A stretch of DNA of 64,000 bases, from NCBI GenBank assembly GCA_017416795.1, contig JAFQBD010000006.1, positions 1-64,000 on the forward strand, written 5' to 3'. The notes beneath the pieces are model-generated. The model searched no databases. It was not told the origin of the DNA and was given only the letters and a program-made list of their open reading frames with translations. The position numbers were made by a program, and so were the translations under genes. Positions 23,340-32,409 of this stretch are shown piece after piece (the first letter of the stretch is position 1; the number at the start of each line of letters is the position of its first letter). The stretch is from Bacillota bacterium. Its GTDB lineage: Bacteria > Bacillota > Clostridia > Peptostreptococcales > Anaerovoracaceae.

Positions 23340-26300
23340 ATGAGATTGGGTATAGACGTAGGATCGACTACAGTAAAGCTGATCATGCTGGATGATAATG
23401 ATAAGATCATCTACAGCAGATATGAACGACACATGTCCAACGTCTTCGAAACTGTCGTTGATCTCCTTAGGAAGATGTACGAAGAAGTTGGCAATGTAAG
23501 CCTGAGAACAGTGATCACAGGTTCAGGCGGACTTTCGCTTTCTAACGTACTGAACATACCATTTGAGCAGGAAGTAGTCACATGCAGCGCTGCTGTTGAG
23601 GCACTCATCCCTGAAACTGACGTTGCTATCGAACTTGGCGGAGAAGATGCTAAGATAACTTTTTACGGACAGACTATCGAACAGAGAATGAATGGTACTT
23701 GCGCAGGGGGCACAGGTGCGTTCATCGACCAGATGGCAGTTCTTCTCAATACAGATGCATCGGGACTTAACGAAGCTGCCAAGAAGCATAAGATGATATA
23801 TCCGATCGCAGCAAGATGCGGAGTATTCGCTAAGACAGATATCCAGCCTCTCATCAATGAAGGTGCGCCAGTAGAAGACTTAGCAGCATCTATATTCCAA
23901 GCAGTGGTAAATCAGACTATCAGCGGTCTGGCTTGCGGCCATACTATCAAGGGTAAGGTAGCGTTCCTTGGCGGGCCTCTGTCATTCCTGAGTGAACTGA
24001 GAAAGAGATTCATCGATACGCTTCAGCTGACAGATGATGAAATAATCTTCCCTGAAGATTCCAAATACTTCGTTGCTATCGGTGCTGCGATGAATTCATC
24101 GAAGTATGATGCAGTGGATTTCAGTGAGATCATATCCAGGATAGATAACGCAGATTCATCCGCATTATCCGATACTAAACATGTGGATCCGCTCTTCGTA
24201 GATTCTGACGACTACAAGAAATTCCACGAAAGACATAAGCAGGATACTATCAAGAGAAAAGATATCAAGAAGGCGAAAGGAAAAGTCTTCCTCGGAATAG
24301 ACGCGGGCTCAACAACTACAAAGGCTGCACTTATCGATGAAGATAAGAATCTGCTTTATTCTTACTATACAGGTAACGAAGGAAAGCCTCTGGAAGCTAC
24401 GATGAATATGCTTAAAGAGCTGTATTCGCTTCTTCCGCCTAAGGCTTACATAGCTAATGTTACGGCTACAGGATACGGTGAAGGTCTTATCAAGGCTGCG
24501 TTCAAGGCAGACATGGGTGAGATCGAAACTATGGCACATTACAAGGCTGCCGAAGAATTCCTGCCGGGCGTTGACTTCATCCTGGACATCGGCGGACAGG
24601 ACATGAAGTGTATGAGAATAAGAGACGGAGCTATTTATAATATCATGCTCAACGAAGCATGTTCATCAGGCTGCGGTTCATTTATCGAAACTTATGCTAA
24701 ATCCGTGAACATGGACGTAGAGTCCTTCGCAAGAGAAGCGCTCTTTGCAAAATCACCTGTGGATCTTGGAACAAGATGTACCGTATTCATGAATTCCAAG
24801 GTAAAGCAGGCCCAGAAGGAAGGCGCTACTATCGGAGATATCTCAGCGGGACTTTCCTATTCAGTAATAAAGAATGCACTTTACAAGGTAATCAAGCTTA
24901 GAAACCCTGAAGAAGCAGGTGAGAAGATCGTCGTTCAGGGCGGAACTTTCCTCAATGACGCCGTTCTCAGAGCGATCGAAAACATCATGGGCAAAAATAT
25001 CGTAAGACCTGATATCGCAGGACTTATGGGTGCTTACGGTGCTGCACTTATTGCCAGGGAAAACTATGTTGAAGATACAACTTCATCCATCATCACTATG
25101 GATGAAATGGTGAAATTCCACGTTGAAACAAGTCACATCAGATGTAAGGGCTGTGAAAACAACTGTCTGATGACTATCAATAAGTTCAATGACGGAACGA
25201 GATTCTTCACAGGAAACAGATGTGAAAGAGGGGAAGGCAAGTCAACAGACGAGTCTAAGAAGATCCCTAATATGTTTGAATACAAGCTGCAGAGACTTTT
25301 CCAGTATAAGCCTCTGACAGTAGAGCAGTCTAAGAGAGGTGTAATCGGTATACCTAGAGTCCTCAACATGTATGAGAATTATCCGTTCTGGCATGTTCTC
25401 TTCACAAGACTGGGTTTCAGCGTGATGCTTTCACCTACATCAAATAAAGAAATATACGAGAGAGGTATGGAAACCATCTCTTCAGATACTGCATGTTATC
25501 CGGCTAAAATGGTCCACGGACATATCAAGTGGCTGGTTGAACACGGTGCTAAGTGGATATTCTATCCAAGCATCAACTATGAACGCATAGAAGATGAAAC
25601 AGCACCTAATCATTACAATTGTCCGATCGTTGCTACATATCCTGAGGTTATCGCAGGAAACATGGACGATGTATTTGCTGACAATGATGTCATCTTCTCG
25701 CATCCGTTCCTGCCGTATGATAATGATGAATTCCTGGCTCGTGAGCTTTATAAGATGCTGAGAAGAACAGGTGTGGGAAGACTTGAGCTGGAAGATGCCA
25801 TCAAGGTAGCGAGAGCTGAAGACAGAAGATTCAAGGGCGATATCAAGAAAAAGGGCGAAGCTGCGCTCAGATGGGCAAGAGAGCATAAGAAAAAGGCTGT
25901 TGTCCTAGCGGGAAGACCTTATCATCTCGACCCTGAGATCAACCACGGTATCGATAAGATCATAACATCATTCGATATGGTCGTACTTACAGAAGACTCC
26001 GTAGCACATCTCGGTAAGCTGAACAGACCTATCAGAGTTCTTGACCAGTGGATGTACCACTCAAGGCTTTACAAGGCAGCTACTTTCGTAGGAACTACAG
26101 ATGATGTTGAGATAGTGCAGCTCAATTCATTCGGCTGTGGTCTCGATGCTGTAACTACAGACCAGGTAGAAGAAATCACTAAGAAGAACAACAAGCTTTA
26201 TACAGTTCTCAAGATCGATGAAGGTACTAATATGGGTGCTGCAAAGATCAGAATCAGATCTCTTAAGGCAGCTATGGATGAGCGTACAAAGAACAGGGTA

Positions 26301-27578
26301 AAGCACGTAGATGACAATTCTCCTTATCAGAGAAGGTTCTTCACTAAGGAGATGAGAAAAGATTATACGATGCTGATCCCTGAAATGGCACCTATGCACT
26401 TCCAGTTCCTCGAAACTGCACTGGGCAAGGCAGGATATAAGGCTAAGAGACTTCCGACCGTAGATAAGAATGCAGTTGAAGAAGGTCTGAAGTACATCAA
26501 CAACGATGCATGTTATCCTACTATAGTTTCACTGGGACAGATCATTTCTTACCTGAAATCAGGTGAAGTGGATCTGGATAAGGTGGCTATCTTCATGAGC
26601 CAGACAGGAGGACAGTGCCGTGCAAGTAACTATGTAGCACTTCTGAGAAAAGCACTGAAAGATATGGACATGGAACAGATCCCTGTAGTATCTGTCAACA
26701 TGTCAGGCCTTGAATCAAATCCGGGATTCAACCTCTTATCGCCGAAACTGATTAAGAGAGCCCTTATGGGAATGATATACGGCGACCTTTTCATGAGAGT
26801 CCTTTATAAGACCAGACCTTATGAAGCAGTTCCCGGTTCGGCCGATGAGTTGTTCGAGAAGTGGTCAAGAGTTGCCAGAAGAAATGTCTATACAGGCAGC
26901 ATGAGAAAGTTCAAAACTACCATCGCAGGTATCGTTAGAGATTTCGACAAACTGCCTCTTCAGGAAGGTTTGAAGAAGCCTAAGGTAGGCGTTGTAGGTG
27001 AGATCCTCGTCAAGTATCATCCTAATGCCAATAACGATATCGTAAGCATCATCGAACAGGAAGGCGGAGAAGCTGTAGTTCTCGACCTCATTGACTTCTT
27101 CATGTACGGAATGCACAGTAAAGAATATAATTTCAACAACTTATCCGGAACATATGCACAGGCTCTGGGCAACAAGGTTGCTATCAAGGTAGTTGAATGG
27201 TTCAGAAAACCGCTTCGTAAGGCACTTAGAGAAAGCAAACGTTTCCATGAGCCTTCACATATCGAACATATTGCAGAAAAGGCACAGGAAGTTGCATCTC
27301 TCGGCAATCAGTGCGGTGAAGGCTGGCTGCTGGCAGGCGAAATGGTTGAACTCATCGATGACGGTGTTGAAAACATCGTATGTATGCAGCCGTTCGCATG
27401 TCTGCCTAACCATGTAACAGGCAAGGGCATGATGAAGCCGCTGAGAAAGAGAAATCCTAAGGCAAACATCGCAGCTATAGACTACGATCCGGGCGCATCT
27501 GATGTAAACCAGCTCAATCGTATCAAGCTGATGATGGCTACTGCTCACAAAAATCTGCAGGATGCCGATAATGAGTAA
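23340..27578 (+). CDS. Giant 2-hydroxyacyl-CoA dehydratase activase-related protein
   Basis: A 1412-residue protein built of: activase (ASKHA/BadF-type) domain 1, residues 1 to about 270, with GIDVGSTTVKLI and CAGGTGAFIDQ; activase domain 2, about 315-590, with GIDAGSTTTKAALID and ACSSGCGSFIE; a Cys cluster (CKGCENNCLM, then GNRCERG) near 610; a DUF2229-like region; and a C-terminal part related to dehydratase subunits (HgdB type). Known activases are homodimers that use ATP to pump an electron from [4Fe-4S] into the dehydratase; here both Cys pairs are kept in tandem. Such fusions occur in many anaerobes, but their substrate is unknown. AAAGGAAG lies before ATG 23340. The GNAT gene follows 24 nt later. 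Confidence 0.9.
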   Translation: MRLGIDVGSTTVKLIMLDDNDKIIYSRYERHMSNVFETVVDLLRKMYEEVGNVSLRTVITGSGGLSLSNVLNIPFEQEVVTCSAAVEALIPETDVAIELGGEDAKITFYGQTIEQRMNGTCAGGTGAFIDQMAVLLNTDASGLNEAAKKHKMIYPIAARCGVFAKTDIQPLINEGAPVEDLAASIFQAVVNQTISGLACGHTIKGKVAFLGGPLSFLSELRKRFIDTLQLTDDEIIFPEDSKYFVAIGAAMNSSKYDAVDFSEIISRIDNADSSALSDTKHVDPLFVDSDDYKKFHERHKQDTIKRKDIKKAKGKVFLGIDAGSTTTKAALIDEDKNLLYSYYTGNEGKPLEATMNMLKELYSLLPPKAYIANVTATGYGEGLIKAAFKADMGEIETMAHYKAAEEFLPGVDFILDIGGQDMKCMRIRDGAIYNIMLNEACSSGCGSFIETYAKSVNMDVESFAREALFAKSPVDLGTRCTVFMNSKVKQAQKEGATIGDISAGLSYSVIKNALYKVIKLRNPEEAGEKIVVQGGTFLNDAVLRAIENIMGKNIVRPDIAGLMGAYGAALIARENYVEDTTSSIITMDEMVKFHVETSHIRCKGCENNCLMTINKFNDGTRFFTGNRCERGEGKSTDESKKIPNMFEYKLQRLFQYKPLTVEQSKRGVIGIPRVLNMYENYPFWHVLFTRLGFSVMLSPTSNKEIYERGMETISSDTACYPAKMVHGHIKWLVEHGAKWIFYPSINYERIEDETAPNHYNCPIVATYPEVIAGNMDDVFADNDVIFSHPFLPYDNDEFLARELYKMLRRTGVGRLELEDAIKVARAEDRRFKGDIKKKGEAALRWAREHKKKAVVLAGRPYHLDPEINHGIDKIITSFDMVVLTEDSVAHLGKLNRPIRVLDQWMYHSRLYKAATFVGTTDDVEIVQLNSFGCGLDAVTTDQVEEITKKNNKLYTVLKIDEGTNMGAAKIRIRSLKAAMDERTKNRVKHVDDNSPYQRRFFTKEMRKDYTMLIPEMAPMHFQFLETALGKAGYKAKRLPTVDKNAVEEGLKYINNDACYPTIVSLGQIISYLKSGEVDLDKVAIFMSQTGGQCRASNYVALLRKALKDMDMEQIPVVSVNMSGLESNPGFNLLSPKLIKRALMGMIYGDLFMRVLYKTRPYEAVPGSADELFEKWSRVARRNVYTGSMRKFKTTIAGIVRDFDKLPLQEGLKKPKVGVVGEILVKYHPNANNDIVSIIEQEGGEAVVLDLIDFFMYGMHSKEYNFNNLSGTYAQALGNKVAIKVVEWFRKPLRKALRESKRFHEPSHIEHIAEKAQEVASLGNQCGEGWLLAGEMVELIDDGVENIVCMQPFACLPNHVTGKGMMKPLRKRNPKANIAAIDYDPGASDVNQLNRIKLMMATAHKNLQDADNE

Positions 27579-27602
27579 TGCAGTATCCCTAAGGAGGTAC
27601 AA

Positions 27603-28142
27603 ATGATTTTAGAGACTAAAGACCTTAAGATACGTCCGACTGAAATGGATGATCTGGAACTGTTTTATGTATGGGAACGTGATCCTGCCGTTACAGAGTT
27701 TTTCAGCATAGGTGACGGACAGACTCGTGACGAACTGTATCAGAAATATTTCAACGATCTTCAGGATTCTGCTGCTCGTCAGTTTACTATTGAACTTAAA
27801 GGCGAGTGTGAAAATACGGTCATCGGTCGTATCGTCATAGGCGATATCATCGAAGGATGGAAGGCTGAGATATGGAGGATATACGTAGCAGATACTGCAC
27901 TTAGATGCTGCGGCTACGGCAGACAGGCGATGGAGGCTGTCATGAAGTACTGCTTCGAAGAATTGAAGCTTCAGAGACTGTACCTAGATCATTACACAGG
28001 AAATCCTGCCAGATATTTATACCTGAATCTCGGATTCAAGCCTGAAGGATGTCTGCGTAATAACTGTCGCAAAAACGGCGTTCTTTATGATGTGCATTTG
28101 TTGTCGATGCTTAAGGAAGAGTACGAAGCATTATACAAATAA
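27603..28142 (+). CDS. GNAT family N-acetyltransferase
   Basis: A 179-residue acetyltransferase of the RimJ/RimL-like GNAT type. The acetyl-CoA binding beta-strand and pyrophosphate loop are in LRCCGYGRQAMEAVMKYCFE, and the late YLYLNLGFKPEG is the usual C-terminal motif. It transfers acetyl groups to an amine; the target (antibiotic, peptide N terminus, polyamine) is unknown. AAGGAGGT precedes ATG 27603. It is placed 24 nt after the giant activase, so it may be cotranscribed. An independent promoter for the next gene starts in the following gap. Confidence 0.85.
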   Translation: MILETKDLKIRPTEMDDLELFYVWERDPAVTEFFSIGDGQTRDELYQKYFNDLQDSAARQFTIELKGECENTVIGRIVIGDIIEGWKAEIWRIYVADTALRCCGYGRQAMEAVMKYCFEELKLQRLYLDHYTGNPARYLYLNLGFKPEGCLRNNCRKNGVLYDVHLLSMLKEEYEALYK

Positions 28143-28176
28143 AACATATACTCTTGAAACTATAGAATATATGCCC

Positions 28177-28205
28177 TTGAAATCGCAGATAAAAGGGTGT
28201 ATACT
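28177..28205 (+). promoter_or_regulatory. Promoter of yebC
   Basis: TTGAAA (28177-28182) and TATACT (28200-28205) are separated by 17 bp, about 40 bp before the yebC start. Confidence 0.75.
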
Positions 28206-28243
28206 ATTTCAGGAAAATTTTAAGAAGGTTAGGAGGTGTCTCC

Positions 28244-28969
28244 ATGGGAAGACACGGTACAATTGCAGGTAGAAAAGCGGCACAGGATTCCAAGCGTGCA
28301 GCAATGTTCACAAAATACGGAAGAGCTATCATCGTAGCAGCTAAAGCAGGCGGAGACCCTGACTACAATGCTACACTGAGAGTTGCTATAGAAAAGGCAA
28401 AAGCCATCGGCATGCCTAATGACAACATCAAGAGAGCTATCAAAAAGGGTACCGGTGAACTGGCAGGCGAAACTTACGAAGAACTGACATTTGAAGGTTA
28501 CGGAGTAGGCGGAGTTGCTGTTATCGTAGAAACTCTGACAGACAACAGAAACAGAACTTCTTCAGCTGTAAGAGCTGCTTTTGATAAGTACGGCGGCAAC
28601 CTGGGAACTCCGGGATGCGTATCATACATGTTCGCAAGAAAAGGTGTTCTGATCATCGAAAAGACAGACGACATCGACGAAGATGCTCTGATGGAAACTG
28701 CTCTTGAAGCAGGAGCTGATGACATGATCACTCACGAAGACAGCTTCGAGATCCAGACTGAACCTGCTGCTTACACAGACGTTCACGGAGCTCTGACTGA
28801 AGCAGGCTATGAACTGGTTGATTCCGATATCGAATTCGTTCCTTCAATGGAAGCTGCTCCAAGCGGAGATGACCAGATCAAGAATCTGAAGAAGATGCTG
28901 GATGTACTGGAAGATAACGACGACGTACAGAAAGTTCACCACAACTGCAGCTTAGATCTGGAAGACTAG
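28244..28969 (+). CDS. yebC: YebC/PmpR family regulator
   Basis: A 241-residue member of the YebC/TACO1 family, near the usual 240-250. The start MGRHGTIAGRKAAQDSKRAA is characteristic, as are GMPNDNIKRAIKKGTGEL and TDNRNRTSSAVRAAFDKYGG. Family members act as transcriptional regulators or, by recent work, as factors that relieve ribosome stalling on proline-rich sequences; efp, with a similar task, is also in this window. AGGAGGTG precedes ATG 28244. It has its own promoter and a strong terminator. Confidence 0.95.
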   Translation: MGRHGTIAGRKAAQDSKRAAMFTKYGRAIIVAAKAGGDPDYNATLRVAIEKAKAIGMPNDNIKRAIKKGTGELAGETYEELTFEGYGVGGVAVIVETLTDNRNRTSSAVRAAFDKYGGNLGTPGCVSYMFARKGVLIIEKTDDIDEDALMETALEAGADDMITHEDSFEIQTEPAAYTDVHGALTEAGYELVDSDIEFVPSMEAAPSGDDQIKNLKKMLDVLEDNDDVQKVHHNCSLDLED

Positions 28970-29072
28970 TAAGCGTTGAAATAACAATGTTTTCAAGTGG
29001 CGTATTCATCAAAAGTGGCGAAAAAACCGCTTGAGTGACGATGTACATGATATTTATAATAATGACGTTCAA

Positions 29073-29114
29073 AACCTCTTTACTTGGTAGGAATATCAGG
29101 TAAGGAGGTTTTTT
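29073..29114 (+). terminator. yebC terminator
   Basis: AACCTCTTTACTT and AGGTAAGGAGGTT form a 13-bp stem with wobble pairs, followed by TTTT. The 3' arm includes AAGGAGG, a ribosome site for the remnant ORF that begins directly after it. Confidence 0.75.
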
Positions 29115-29183
29115 ATGTTGCGGATGAAAGACTTGATTAGCGAGTTCATCTATGACTGCGAGATGCGGAAGCTAACAAGGTAA
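29115..29183 (+). pseudogene. Remnant ORF resembling an integrase N terminus
   Basis: A 22-codon frame (starting MLRMKDLISEFIYDCEMRKL) with a well-placed AAGGAGG. The sequence resembles the start of tyrosine recombinases, whose first helix often reads as LxxFLYDCEIRNLS. It stops at once and is probably the truncated N terminus of a former integrase. The resemblance is by eye, and short sequences are uncertain. Confidence 0.4.
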
Positions 29184-29352
29184 GCACTTAGGAAGACCAG
29201 TGATGTCTTATCCTGTAGGATGGGACTATATGTATCACAGATGGAAGAACAAAGAGGTGAGTGCAAAACATGCAATGGAGCAGCTGGGACTTAAGAGTGC
29301 TACCTTTTACAATATGGCAAAGAAATATGAGTCTAGCATAGCATTGCAGTAG
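29176..29352 (+). pseudogene. C-terminal remnant of a serine recombinase
   Basis: An open frame reads GRPVMSYPVGWDYMYHRW..., then KHAMEQLGLKSATFYNMAKK and ends at 29352. This matches the linker and helix-turn-helix C terminus of resolvase/invertase-type serine recombinases (GRPxxxxP... AxxxLGxxxxTFYxxxKxY). The catalytic domain is absent and no start codon of its own is seen. The remnant marks an old mobile-element insertion. Confidence 0.65.
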
Positions 29353-29361
29353 AATATCGAA

Positions 29362-29388
29362 AACGCCAGCGAACTGCTGGTGTTTTTA
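29362..29388 (+). terminator. Terminator after the recombinase remnant
   Basis: AACGCCAGC and GCTGGTGTT form a 9-bp stem (wobble allowed) with a GAACT loop and a T run. Confidence 0.7.
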
Positions 29389-29439
29389 TATGGATTTTCT
29401 AAGAAATTAATCGTATATATATGAAATGTACGACCATAT

Positions 29440-29576
29440 ATGTTGAAAGAGAGACGGAGAAAGAACGTGAGAAGACTGAGAAGAAATACTATGTTCAGGT
29501 AAGAACATATAAGACTGTAAATGGAGTTAAGTACTACTCGCCTTGGAGCAAGACAAAGTCTGTGAAAACTAAATAA
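29440..29576 (+). pseudogene. Frameshifted fragment of a fibronectin III surface protein
   Basis: One frame gives EKTEKKYYVQVRTYKTV, and after a one-base shift at about 29520 the next gives NGVKYYSPWSKTKSVKTK ending at the TAA 29574-29576. Together they match the last 30 or so residues of the intact secreted protein encoded 2 kb downstream (KKTKYYVRVRGY ... YSSWSKVKSVKTK). It is therefore a decayed copy of the same C-terminal fibronectin-type repeat, followed by its own terminator. Confidence 0.65.
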
Positions 29577-29583
29577 AAAAGAA

Positions 29584-29613
29584 AAAAGTGCTTCTTTCAC
29601 AGAGGCACTTTTT
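29584..29613 (+). terminator. Terminator after the fibronectin III fragment
   Basis: AAAAGTGCTTCT and AGAGGCACTTTT form a 12-bp stem (one wobble) with a TTCAC loop, then T residues. Confidence 0.8.
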
Positions 29614-29755
29614 CAGTATAGAAAGTGCACGTATTTGGGATAATTACCATTCGCACCATATAAGCTACCATTCACACCAAAGACATTTTTTGTGATAAAG
29701 AAATGATAAATTGATACTAGTTCAAAGGAGTATAAGATAGACTTAGGAGGTCAAA

Positions 29756-31789
29756 ATGAAAACACAAAAAAGCCTTTTTAGAATCATGATGAGCGGACTC
29801 ATTTGTCTGATGTTCGTAGCGGCAGGGTTATTCGTGGCCGCTGATCAGGTATCTGCTAAGGTTGCAGGATATCCGTTGTACAAAGACCAGCCAAACGATG
29901 AATCCTGGTACTATCCGTCTAGTATTAATATCCCATTATCAAAAGCGGCTCCCGGAGTTAAGGTAATAGGTGACGGATACATTAGAGGAACTGATGGCGA
30001 TATTGACTATGACAAATGGGGCTGTGGTTTAAAAACACCTATATTAAGCCTTGCCAATAACGATGCTGAGAGAGAAACTCAAGTGATCCAAGGCGTTAAG
30101 ATCGATAAGAAATATATCGTAAGACAGAACATGACGAATCTGTTTAATTTCCATAACACCAACCGTTACGTTCAAGGATATCCTGACAACGAGAGAATAA
30201 GTTGGCCGTCAGATCCTACTGGGCTTGAGTATTATGAATCAGAAGGTCATCGTGTCGATGTGGTGGCTTATGATAAAGACTATGTATATTTCTATTGCAA
30301 AGGATATACGAGCTTCGAATTCCCTCAGACTTTACAGTGCCATGCATGGACTTTAACGCAGAGCCATCCTGCAGGTTTCTATAAAATAGACAGAGATTAC
30401 GTTATTCTCGATTTAAATAAATACAAAGAGTGGACTACTTCTCCGGTTGTAGCAAAAGGCCAAGTAATTGTTGGAAGGCTGCAGCTTCATCCATATCCGG
30501 GCAGAGTTGATTCGGGACATATCGAGGTTCATGCAAATAATTCAACCGTGGAATTGCTGTCCAAGACACCTGTAAAATCCAAGACTCCGGATAAGGATGG
30601 CAATACAACTTACTACAAAGTTGTTGCGTATGAAGAAAATGGTAAATACCGTGTGGGATATATGAACTCTAAATATGTGAATGCAACTACTTATGAAACG
30701 CTTCCGGCAGGATACACTAGAGGCGAAGTTGCGAACGCCGGCACTAACGATGATATTCCACTTTATTCAGCAAAGAATTCTACTATAAAATCAGGACACA
30801 TTTATCAAGTTGGAGCAAAAATAGATATCAATTTGGCGAAGTCTGACAGTAATTGGACAGCTATCGCTTTTAATGGCGGTGTTTATTATCTTCCTGCTAA
30901 ATATACTAAATATGAAATTGACACAGTGAATGTAAAAAATGTTGTAAACAACGAATTTACGATGACTTGGTCTAAGATTCCTCAGAAGTGCCGAGTTGAG
31001 CTGGTAGATAAGGGCACAGGGAAAGTAATAAGAACAATTACAGGCATTACCGGTAATGAAGCAAAGGTTGTTGCTTCAGATTGGAAAAAGGTATCGCAAA
31101 AGGATGGATTCCAGAGGATAGCTGTTAAAGTTGCTGCTGACTACGGCAAAGACTACGTTTATAAAATAAAGGAAATCGCTAGACCGGGAAAACCTGCATA
31201 TGCACCGAAAGAAGATGGCGTTTTCAACAATACTATTATTATAGACACGTATCCATCATACAAACTTCAGTACTCAACAAGCAGCACCTTTAAAAATGCT
31301 AAAACAATAAAAGCTGCCCAAAACACAAAAAATAAAAAGGCATACGAGACTAAAATATCAGGACTTAAGAAAAATACTACATACTATGTGAGATATGCAG
31401 TCTGGGCTACAGGAAATACTCTTAGTGGAACAAGAGAAGTTACCGGAGATTGGTCGCCTGTACTGAAGGTAAAGACAAAGAACTGGAACGTATATGCACC
31501 GACCCTCAAATCAGTAACCGGATCCAAAAAAGCAGTAACTGTTAAGTGGGCTAAGTCTAAGAAAAAAGGTGGCAAGCTCTATGGTTTCCAGGTTCAGGTA
31601 GCAACAAATAAGAAGTTTACTAAGAATAAGAAAACAATAACATTAGCAACCTCAGGTAAAAAATCTTGGAAAGTAACGGGCTTAAAGAAAAAGACAAAAT
31701 ACTATGTTAGAGTACGAGGATATGAAGATGTAGGTGTTGAAAAGTATTATTCAAGCTGGAGTAAAGTTAAGAGTGTAAAGACTAAGTAA
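29756..31789 (+). CDS. Secreted protein with C-terminal fibronectin III-like repeats
   Basis: A 677-residue protein. Residues 1-34 are a signal peptide with a hydrophobic core and a likely signal-peptidase cut after VSA. The central part (35 to about 470) is unrecognised, with KVVAYEENGKYRVGYMNSKY near 300 resembling an SH3-like repeat. Two fibronectin III-like repeats end the protein (about 477-575 and 576-677), each closing with VKTK. No LPXTG or membrane anchor is seen, so it is exported or held non-covalently. It has AGGAGG before ATG 29756. AT-rich codon use differs from neighbours and a broken copy of its C terminus lies upstream, suggesting recent acquisition or duplication. Confidence 0.75.
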   Translation: MKTQKSLFRIMMSGLICLMFVAAGLFVAADQVSAKVAGYPLYKDQPNDESWYYPSSINIPLSKAAPGVKVIGDGYIRGTDGDIDYDKWGCGLKTPILSLANNDAERETQVIQGVKIDKKYIVRQNMTNLFNFHNTNRYVQGYPDNERISWPSDPTGLEYYESEGHRVDVVAYDKDYVYFYCKGYTSFEFPQTLQCHAWTLTQSHPAGFYKIDRDYVILDLNKYKEWTTSPVVAKGQVIVGRLQLHPYPGRVDSGHIEVHANNSTVELLSKTPVKSKTPDKDGNTTYYKVVAYEENGKYRVGYMNSKYVNATTYETLPAGYTRGEVANAGTNDDIPLYSAKNSTIKSGHIYQVGAKIDINLAKSDSNWTAIAFNGGVYYLPAKYTKYEIDTVNVKNVVNNEFTMTWSKIPQKCRVELVDKGTGKVIRTITGITGNEAKVVASDWKKVSQKDGFQRIAVKVAADYGKDYVYKIKEIARPGKPAYAPKEDGVFNNTIIIDTYPSYKLQYSTSSTFKNAKTIKAAQNTKNKKAYETKISGLKKNTTYYVRYAVWATGNTLSGTREVTGDWSPVLKVKTKNWNVYAPTLKSVTGSKKAVTVKWAKSKKKGGKLYGFQVQVATNKKFTKNKKTITLATSGKKSWKVTGLKKKTKYYVRVRGYEDVGVEKYYSSWSKVKSVKTK

Positions 31790-31801
31790 TAAAATTATTG
31801 A

Positions 31802-31939
31802 TATGATTTGTTATGTAATGAAATCGGCACATATAAATTAAAAACAACAAGAAACGTTCCAGATGGATATTATTACATAAAGGTTGAATAGAATGGTGGT
31901 TCCTGGAATGCTAAATGGCAGGAAACATATAGGAAATAA
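31802..31939 (+). pseudogene. Broken coding remnant
   Basis: The frame reads IGTYKLKTTRNVPDGYYYIK, then VE and a TAG stop at 31889, then NGGSWNAKWQETYRK to a final TAA. It looks like the C terminus of a secreted or carbohydrate-related protein with an in-frame stop. It follows the fibronectin protein by 12 nt and has no start codon. Family not recognised. Confidence 0.45.
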
Positions 31940-31970
31940 TTCATCATCAATAGCATAAGCAATTATAGTA

Positions 31971-32006
31971 AAACAGCAGGACTTTTTCTCACAGGTTCTG
32001 CTGTTT
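31971..32006. terminator. Intrinsic terminator
   Basis: AAACAGCAGGAC and GTTCTGCTGTTT form a 12-bp stem (one wobble) around a 12-base loop. Flanking A/T runs suggest it can act in both directions. Confidence 0.65.
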
Positions 32007-32007
32007 A

Positions 32008-32234
32008 GTTTAAACACCGGTCGCCCTCTCCTGGGCTCCCGGGATCCGTTTATCATCCATGCACGCCTGATAGCTGTCAAACGAGTATGCTGCAGGTACT
32101 CGTTGCCAGCGGCGGTGTAGAGGGACGAAAGTCAGCATAAAGATGCTTATACGGAGGAAGACGATGTTCTTCATCTTTTGTATTGCCCGCTGCAGTGGTA
32201 TGATGATCAGGAAATAACAAGGATTCCTAAATAA
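32008..32234 (+). pseudogene. Unusual GC-rich patch with a frameshifted coding remnant
   Basis: One frame reads SVYHPCTPDSCQTSMLQVLV... to a stop near 32140; another, opening near 32121, reads KDAYTEEDDVLHLLYCPLQW... and ends at 32234. The two overlap and look like one gene broken by a frameshift. I do not recognise the family. The first 120 bp are clearly more GC-rich than all surroundings and hold recognition sequences GTTTAAAC, ACCGGT, CCCGGG and GGATCC within about 40 bp. The remaining bases to 32409 are AT-rich and show nothing else that I can support. Confidence 0.4.
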
Positions 32235-32409
32235 AGAAAAAAATTATAAAAAATTTTTATCTATAAAAAACATCAGCATAGTCTAATACGATAGAATTGT
32301 ATTGTAATAGTATTCTGCGAATTATATAATGAATTCACAAAATGAATTTACAACTTTAGATGATAATATACCTATTTCATGATGTAAGTTAAAGTAAAGA
32401 GGTATTACA

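Noticed and set aside
31838..32080. 80-codon minus-strand frame in the decayed island
   Set aside because: No ribosome site, no recognisable composition, and it covers the terminator and the GC-rich patch.
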